From Victivallales bacterium (GTDB lineage Bacteria > Verrucomicrobiota > Lentisphaeria > Oligosphaerales > Lenti-02), in the NCBI GenBank assembly GCA_003245525.1, contig QKCY01000355.1, forward strand, positions 1-33,693: a stretch of 33,693 nt of DNA, given 5' to 3'. Shown in pieces: positions 30,152 to 33,693 of the stretch (positions are counted from its first letter, which is position 1; each line of letters opens with the position of its first letter). Both the position numbers and the translations under genes were made by a program. The notes beneath the pieces are model-generated. The model searched no databases. It had not been told where the DNA came from and was given only the letters and a program-made list of their open reading frames with translations.

Positions 30152-30862
30152 ATGGCGAACTCCATTGGCAGGCGCATCAAGACGGCCCGCGAGGCGGCTG
30201 GTCTGACGCAGAAGGAGCTGTCGGAAGCCACCGCTATCCCCCAGGGGTCGATCTCGGAGTACGAGAACGACCGCTCGGAGATCACGGCTTACCGGCTGGG
30301 CTCGATTGCCCTCGCCCTGCAGGTCCCCATGGCGGAACTGGACCCGCGCCTGCTGGACCTGCCGGGAAGCGACGCGGGCATCCAGGACGGCGACAGCACC
30401 TACCGTATCGGCGCAAACTGGCGCGACGTGCCCGTCCTGGGCGCGGCGGCCGCCGCCGGCTACGAGCCCGCCGTGGAGCCGCTGGACGATTGGCTGACCG
30501 GGTTCGGGGAGGAAACCGACAGTTGGCCCTGCGACCAGGTGGGGGAGAACTATTTCTGCCTCCGGGTTACCGGCGACAGTATGAGCCCCGAGTTCCCGGA
30601 CGGCACGATCCTGCTGGTGGCCGCCGGGGAGTACCCGCAGCGGGGCGATGTGGTGGTGGCCCGCCTGGCAGACCACGGCGAAGTGGTGGTGAAGGAGTAC
30701 CACCGCCACAGCAATGTCGTCGAGTTGCGGGCGGAACACCCGGACGGCCAAAGCTACACCATCGACCTCAAGGCGGAACCGGGCCGTTTGGTCTGGATGT
30801 GGCCGGTGGTGCAGGCGCGCATCGATCTGCGCCGCCGCCGCTGGGAACGCCACCGCCTGTAA
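30152..30862 (+). CDS. CI/LexA-type S24 repressor with self-cleavage dyad
   Basis: 236 residues. N-terminal XRE helix-turn-helix (about 1-62): IGRRIKTAREAAGLTQKELSE, ATAIPQGSISEYENDRSE, RLGSIALALQV. The C-terminal S24 peptidase domain has an Ala-Gly cleavage site AAAAAGYEP (A102-G103), the nucleophile GDSMSPEFPDGT (S143) and the base EVVVKEY (K181), in the correct order and spacing for LexA/CI. It is therefore predicted to be inactivated by RecA-stimulated self-cleavage. GGAG lies eight bases before the ATG. A 16-bp palindrome upstream is the likely operator. It is divergent from the zinc-ribbon operon and is followed by thiM after 26 bp. No phage structural gene is adjacent, so it is an orphan or remnant regulator. 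Confidence 0.85.
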   Translation: MANSIGRRIKTAREAAGLTQKELSEATAIPQGSISEYENDRSEITAYRLGSIALALQVPMAELDPRLLDLPGSDAGIQDGDSTYRIGANWRDVPVLGAAAAAGYEPAVEPLDDWLTGFGEETDSWPCDQVGENYFCLRVTGDSMSPEFPDGTILLVAAGEYPQRGDVVVARLADHGEVVVKEYHRHSNVVELRAEHPDGQSYTIDLKAEPGRLVWMWPVVQARIDLRRRRWERHRL

Positions 30863-30888
30863 TCCCCATCCAATCAGGAATTCCCCCC

Positions 30889-31692
30889 ATGTTGAGTACC
30901 GAACACCTGCGTGACGATCTGGCCGCTCTGCGCGAACGCCAGCCTCTGGTCCACAACATCACGAACTACGTGGTCATGAACCTCACCGCGAACGCCCTGC
31001 TGGCCTTGGGCGCATCGCCGATCATGGCCCATGCGGACGAGGAATTGGACGAGCTTCTCGGCCTGGCCTCCGCCTTGGTCCTGAATATCGGGACGCTGTC
31101 CGCCGGTTGGATCGCCAGCATGCGCCATGCCGCCGAAGCCGCCGGGAAACGGGGGGTGCCCATCGTGCTTGACCCGGTCGGAGCCGGGGCCTCCCGGCTG
31201 CGCACCGATACCGCCCTCGCCCTGCTCGGCGTGGCCCCGCCCGCCGTTATCCGGGGCAACGCCTCGGAGATCCTGGCTCTGGCCGGGGCGGCCGGGAAGA
31301 CCCGTGGGGTGGACAGCACGCAGGCCGCCCACGCTGCCGCCGCCGCCGCCCGGCAACTGGCCGCCGCCTACGGTTGCGCGGTCGCGGTGAGCGGCGCGGA
31401 GGATTTCATCACCGATGGCGCGGAGGACCTGCTCCTGCCGGGCGGGCATCCCCTGATGCCTCGCGTCACCGGCTTGGGCTGCACGGCCACCGCCGTGGTG
31501 GGAGCCTTTGCCGCCGTGGCCCCGACCCCGTTCCGCGCCGCCGTCAGCGGCATGGCCATGATGAAATCCGCCGGGGAGATTGCCGCCCGCCAGGCAAGCG
31601 GCCCCGGGACCTTCGTTCCCCACTTCCTCGACGCCCTCCACAACCTTACGCCGACCGAGTTCGCCGCCAGTCGCACGCCGTTGCAGGCATAG
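30889..31692 (+). CDS. thiM: Hydroxyethylthiazole kinase (ThiM)
   Basis: 267 residues, typical length. Motifs: LVHNITNYVVMNLTANALLA (21-40), SALVLNIGTLS, VPIVLDPVGAGASRLRT (90-106), VIRGNASEI, and VTGLGCTATAVVGAF (Cys198, the active-site region of the ribokinase-like fold). It phosphorylates 4-methyl-5-(2-hydroxyethyl)thiazole with ATP in the thiamine salvage route. No thiD/thiE/thiamine transport gene or THI riboswitch is visible next to it. The start 30889 has AGGA upstream. It lies 26 bp after the repressor gene in the same direction, so it may be read through from the repressor promoter. Convergent with the membrane gene (0 bp gap). Confidence 0.9.
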   Translation: MLSTEHLRDDLAALRERQPLVHNITNYVVMNLTANALLALGASPIMAHADEELDELLGLASALVLNIGTLSAGWIASMRHAAEAAGKRGVPIVLDPVGAGASRLRTDTALALLGVAPPAVIRGNASEILALAGAAGKTRGVDSTQAAHAAAAAARQLAAAYGCAVAVSGAEDFITDGAEDLLLPGGHPLMPRVTGLGCTATAVVGAFAAVAPTPFRAAVSGMAMMKSAGEIAARQASGPGTFVPHFLDALHNLTPTEFAASRTPLQA

Positions 31693-32121
31693 TCACCACA
31701 TCGCCGGTTCGGGAATCACCGCCAGCACCGACACCACGAGGTAGACCAGCAGGCCAACCGCCACGACCGTTCCGGTCGCCAGCGCCACCTGCCAGCGCAG
31801 GCGCAGGCTCCGTCCCAGCCACAGGCAGCCCGCCACCACCAGCAGCCACTGCACCCACGCAACGAGGCGCGGATGCGCCAGGCGACCCGTCGCGCCGTTC
31901 TGCCACGTCCAGACCAGCCAGTTGTGGGGGTAGACCAAGCGCTTCCAGACGATCCACAGAACCAGGCTGTGCCCGTCCACCGGACGCAGCCCGGTCTGGA
32001 TGCGGACCAGCACCAAGGGCCCCAGCAGAAGCAGCAACAGGCAACCTGCGGCCGCCGTCACGCCGAGCCAGTTGACCTTGCCTGGAGTCACGGATGATTT
32101 GCGGGATCGGGAAGACTGCAT
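31693..32121 (-). CDS. Small membrane protein, unknown
   Basis: 142 residues beginning MQSSRSRKSSVTPGKVNWLG. Three hydrophobic segments: GVTAAAGCLLLLLLGPLVLV, VAWVQWLLVVAGCLWLG and ALATGTVVAVGLLVYLVVSV. A middle soluble part contains WKRLVYPHNWLVWTWQNGA. The ribosome-site spacing for ATG 32121 is poor (GGGAGG abuts the codon), so a slightly different start is possible. No family recognised. The carbonic anhydrase gene upstream is in the same direction (43 bp). Confidence 0.55.
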   Translation of the reverse strand: MQSSRSRKSSVTPGKVNWLGVTAAAGCLLLLLLGPLVLVRIQTGLRPVDGHSLVLWIVWKRLVYPHNWLVWTWQNGATGRLAHPRLVAWVQWLLVVAGCLWLGRSLRLRWQVALATGTVVAVGLLVYLVVSVLAVIPEPAMW

Positions 32122-32164
32122 CCTCCCAGTTTCCGCGTGGCACCGGGCCAAAGCAAGAGCCGCC

Positions 32165-32797
32165 CTACCGGTCGTCCTCCGGCATCCCGTCGAAGAAAGT
32201 GACGACACCCGTCTCCAGCGAGTACTCCGCCCCCACCACCAGCAGCCCGTTCTGCTGGATCAACTGCTCCAGAATCTGCGACCCGTGCCGCAGATGGTCC
32301 GCCGCCGCCCGGATATTCGCCCGGATGGCCCGCCGGATCAGCGTGTCGTGATCGTAGGGCACGCCGGGTTCCAGAAACGCCTCCACCGACGGCCGGATAC
32401 GGTCGACGATGGAGCGCAGATTGGACACCCGATGCGGGCTCGGCCGCTCCAGTTCCTCCACCGTGGCCTGCACCGCGCCGCAGCGCGAATGCCCCAGCAC
32501 CACCACCAGCCGCGTGCCGTACCGCTCGGCGGCGAACTCCACGCTCCCCACCTGCGACGGCGCCACGATGTTCCCCGCCACCCTGATCACGAACAGATCC
32601 CCCAGCCCCTGGTCGAACACCAGCTCCGCCGGCACCCGCGAGTCCGAACACCCGAGGATGATCGCAAAGGGTTCCTGCCCGGCCATCAGCTCATCCCGCC
32701 GGGCCTGCCCGGTCAAGGTGCAATGCCCCGGCACATCGGCCACAAAACGGCGGTTTCCCGCGCGGAGACGTTCGAGTGCTTCGGTCGCTGGGATCAT
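32165..32797 (-). CDS. Beta-class carbonic anhydrase
   Basis: 210 residues, normal for the class. The zinc ligands and partners are in place: ILGCSDSRVPAE (Cys50, Asp52, Arg54) and VVLGHSRCGAV (His103, Cys106). It interconverts CO2 and bicarbonate in the cytoplasm, as for CynT/Can. The helical N-terminal part begins MIPATEALERLRAGNRRFVA, which matches the family; in-frame codons upstream of 32797 are non-coding repeat-like sequence, so I chose this start. Downstream 43 bp is the membrane gene; the pair may share one mRNA. Confidence 0.9.
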   Translation of the reverse strand: MIPATEALERLRAGNRRFVADVPGHCTLTGQARRDELMAGQEPFAIILGCSDSRVPAELVFDQGLGDLFVIRVAGNIVAPSQVGSVEFAAERYGTRLVVVLGHSRCGAVQATVEELERPSPHRVSNLRSIVDRIRPSVEAFLEPGVPYDHDTLIRRAIRANIRAAADHLRHGSQILEQLIQQNGLLVVGAEYSLETGVVTFFDGMPEDDR

Positions 32798-32904
32798 CGG
32801 CAAACCATGCTCCTGGGTTGAAGGACAAACCGGCCCGGCCATCGCCGCGCCAAACGGTGCGAACCTATCCACCCCCGCCCCTCCTGTCAAATCCCCGCCC
32901 CCTA

Positions 32905-32967
32905 CCGGGAGCGCCGCCATCCTTGGCGGCATCTTGTCTTTCCGTAACGCAGGCGTCTCGCCTGCCT
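32905..32967 (+). repeat. Dispersed palindromic repeat, copy 1
   Basis: Begins ACCGGGAGCGCCGCC, contains GGCGGCATC hairpin and a second hairpin with GCAGGCG...CGCCTGC arms near its end. Copies 2 (33153-33215) and 3 (33438-33499, inverted) differ by a few bases. The stretch 32798-33277 has no supported gene; it is largely such repeats. Confidence 0.8.
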
Positions 32968-32978
32968 CGCCTTCCCGC

Positions 32979-33010
32979 GGAATGATGGAATGATGGAATG
33001 GGGGAATCCG
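32979..33010 (+). repeat. GGAATGATGGAATG repeat, copy in the tRNA region
   Basis: GCGGAATGATGGAATGATGG then GAATGGGGGAATCC. The same GGAATGATGGAA start occurs on the minus strand at 8911, inside the prophage hydrolase gene. An inverted related piece CATTCCATGATTCCGC lies at 33519-33533. Confidence 0.75.
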
Positions 33011-33117
33011 TAGCGCAGGCGTCGCCCGCCCTTGGTACTACCCCGCGTCTCCACCGCAGGGGCCAAGCGTCGCCGGGTTCACCCATGTCCATGGCCGTGG
33101 GGAGAAGACCGACCACG

Positions 33118-33137
33118 GGCGACTCGTGAGTCGCCCC
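33118..33137. repeat. Perfect hairpin GGGCGACTC-GT-GAGTCGCCC
   Basis: A nine-bp perfect inverted repeat with a two-base centre in the repeat-rich gap. It may belong to the same dispersed-repeat system as the flanking units; no T-tract. Confidence 0.6.
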
Positions 33138-33152
33138 TACAGCGGGTCCCCA

Positions 33153-33215
33153 CCGGGAGCGCCGCCATCCCTGGCGGCATCTGGCCTTTGCATGGCGCAG
33201 GCGGCCCGCCTGCCC
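33153..33215 (+). repeat. Dispersed palindromic repeat, copy 2
   Basis: Same unit as copy 1 with small changes, hairpin GCCGCCA-TCCC-TGGCGGC and GCAGGCG-GCC-CGCCTGC. It lies on the downstream side of the tRNA-Thr gene. Confidence 0.8.
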
Positions 33216-33277
33216 CCCGCAGCCAGGCACAAGAAAGCCCCGGAATGGGGATTCCGAGGCTGGTCCGGGCAAAAGAA

Positions 33278-33352
33278 TGGAGCCAGCGGTGGGAATTGAA
33301 CCCACGACCTGCTCATTACGAGTGAGCTGCTCTACCTCTGAGCTACGCTGGC
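33278..33352 (-). tRNA. tRNA-Thr(CGT)
   Basis: Minus strand forms the complete cloverleaf: acceptor GCCAGCG/CGCTGGC, D arm GCTC/GAGC, anticodon stem GCTCA/TGAGC with loop CTCGTAA (anticodon CGT, reading ACG codons), and T arm GTGGG-TTCAATT-CCCAC. Discriminator T is followed by an encoded CCA (33278-33280). A short TTCTTTT follows. The gene is flanked by inverted copies of the dispersed repeat. Confidence 0.95.
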
Positions 33353-33437
33353 CCGGGCTGCCGATTTGACAGATTGGTAAGATAGAAGCCAGTCGGGACG
33401 ATGCAAGCGAGACCGGGCAATCTGCCGGGATGGGAAA

Positions 33438-33499
33438 GCAGGCGGGACGCCTGCACTACGGAAAGGCCAGATGCCGCCAGGGATGGCGGCGCTCCCGGT
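33438..33499 (-). repeat. Dispersed palindromic repeat, copy 3 (inverted)
   Basis: Same unit as copies 1 and 2 but on the minus strand, upstream of the tRNA gene, so copies 2 and 3 flank it in opposite orientation. A CCCCACCGGGAGCG start and GCAGGCG/CGCCTGC arms are present. Confidence 0.8.
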
Positions 33500-33549
33500 G
33501 GGGACGCCTGCGCTACCCATTCCATGATTCCGCCGGAGAACGGCACGGG

Positions 33550-33693
33550 CTAGAGCTTGTAGAACTCCTCCCAGCCCTTCCGGGGGGGCGGACCGACGAG
33601 GAGCTGGTTGGCGATCTCGTGGTTGGTGATCTGTTTGGTCTTGGGATCGAAGAGGAGCTTGCCGCCGAAACGCTGGGCGAGGACACCGAGGAG
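33550..33693 (-). CDS. Gfo/Idh/MocA-family oxidoreductase, C-terminal end (partial)
   Basis: Last 47 residues of a leftward gene that starts outside the window: RFGGKLLFDPKTKQI, then TNHEIANQLLVGPPPRKGW and EEFYKL. A GGKL.FDP, N-E-AN.LL, KGWE ending is the usual C-terminus of Planctomycetota/Lentisphaerota-type Gfo/Idh/MocA proteins. No cofactor motif is visible here. The protein probably acts on a sugar or sugar acid. Confidence 0.75.
   Translation of the reverse strand, partial: LLGVLAQRFGGKLLFDPKTKQITNHEIANQLLVGPPPRKGWEEFYKL

Noticed and set aside
30863-30888. Thiamine pyrophosphate riboswitch before thiM
   Set aside because: Only 26 bp separate it from the repressor gene; no THI-element pieces (CUGAGA or similar) seen.
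32798-33549. CRISPR array in the repeat-rich region around the tRNA
   Set aside because: Repeats are few, in both orientations and irregularly spaced, with no equal-size spacers and no cas genes.

Overview
This is a GC-rich Gram-negative chromosome segment. The best fit is the Lentisphaerota/PVC group, for four reasons: a short pseudopilin with a [19 protein letters not shown]-type N-terminus and a GDGHV motif, an LptD-based outer membrane, several Gfo/Idh/MocA oxidoreductases (one with a KGWEEFYKL-type C-terminus), and abundant dispersed palindromic repeats. That placement is inference; there is no rRNA or phylogenetic marker here.

Positions 1 to about 10.9 kb hold one end of a prophage. 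Read leftward on the minus strand, the order is an XRE repressor, a possible small membrane protein, a permuted NlpC/P60-like hydrolase, a small lipoprotein, a membrane/coiled-coil protein, small terminase, large terminase, DUF935 portal, Mu-I-type protease with a nested scaffold, capsid decoration protein, major capsid protein, DUF1320 (gp36) and a gp37-like protein cut by the window edge. The packaging, portal and protease genes are Mu-like. No MuA/MuB transposase and no gpF-like protein lie in the visible part, and the capsid protein does not look like Mu gpT. Two rightward genes (a C2H2 zinc finger and an unknown protein) close the element. Host-type dispersed repeats sit in its gaps and inside the hydrolase gene.

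From 10.9 to 19.6 kb the genes look like ordinary host genes: pseudopilin, MalY/PatB-type aminotransferase, stand-alone AICAR transformylase, and a leftward LPS-related run LptD - DegT aminotransferase - MsbA-like ABC exporter - AICAR transformylase. From 19.6 to 27.1 kb are TrmL, an orphan FbpB-type permease with a secreted helical-barrel protein, two metallophosphoesterases and a beta-barrel outer-membrane protein with its own terminator. Two translationally coupled Gfo/Idh/MocA proteins follow.

At 29.3-30.9 kb is a compact phage-like control island. A CI/LexA-type S24 repressor is divergent from two small leftward genes, with two 16-bp TATCG-N6-CGATA palindromes; one exactly occupies the spacer of the leftward promoter. 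The repressor gene is followed 26 bp later by thiM. The window ends with a small membrane protein, a beta-carbonic anhydrase, a repeat-rich stretch around a tRNA-Thr(CGT), and the C-terminal end of another Gfo/Idh/MocA protein. The most unusual parts are the operator/promoter island next to thiM and the repeat-invaded prophage.
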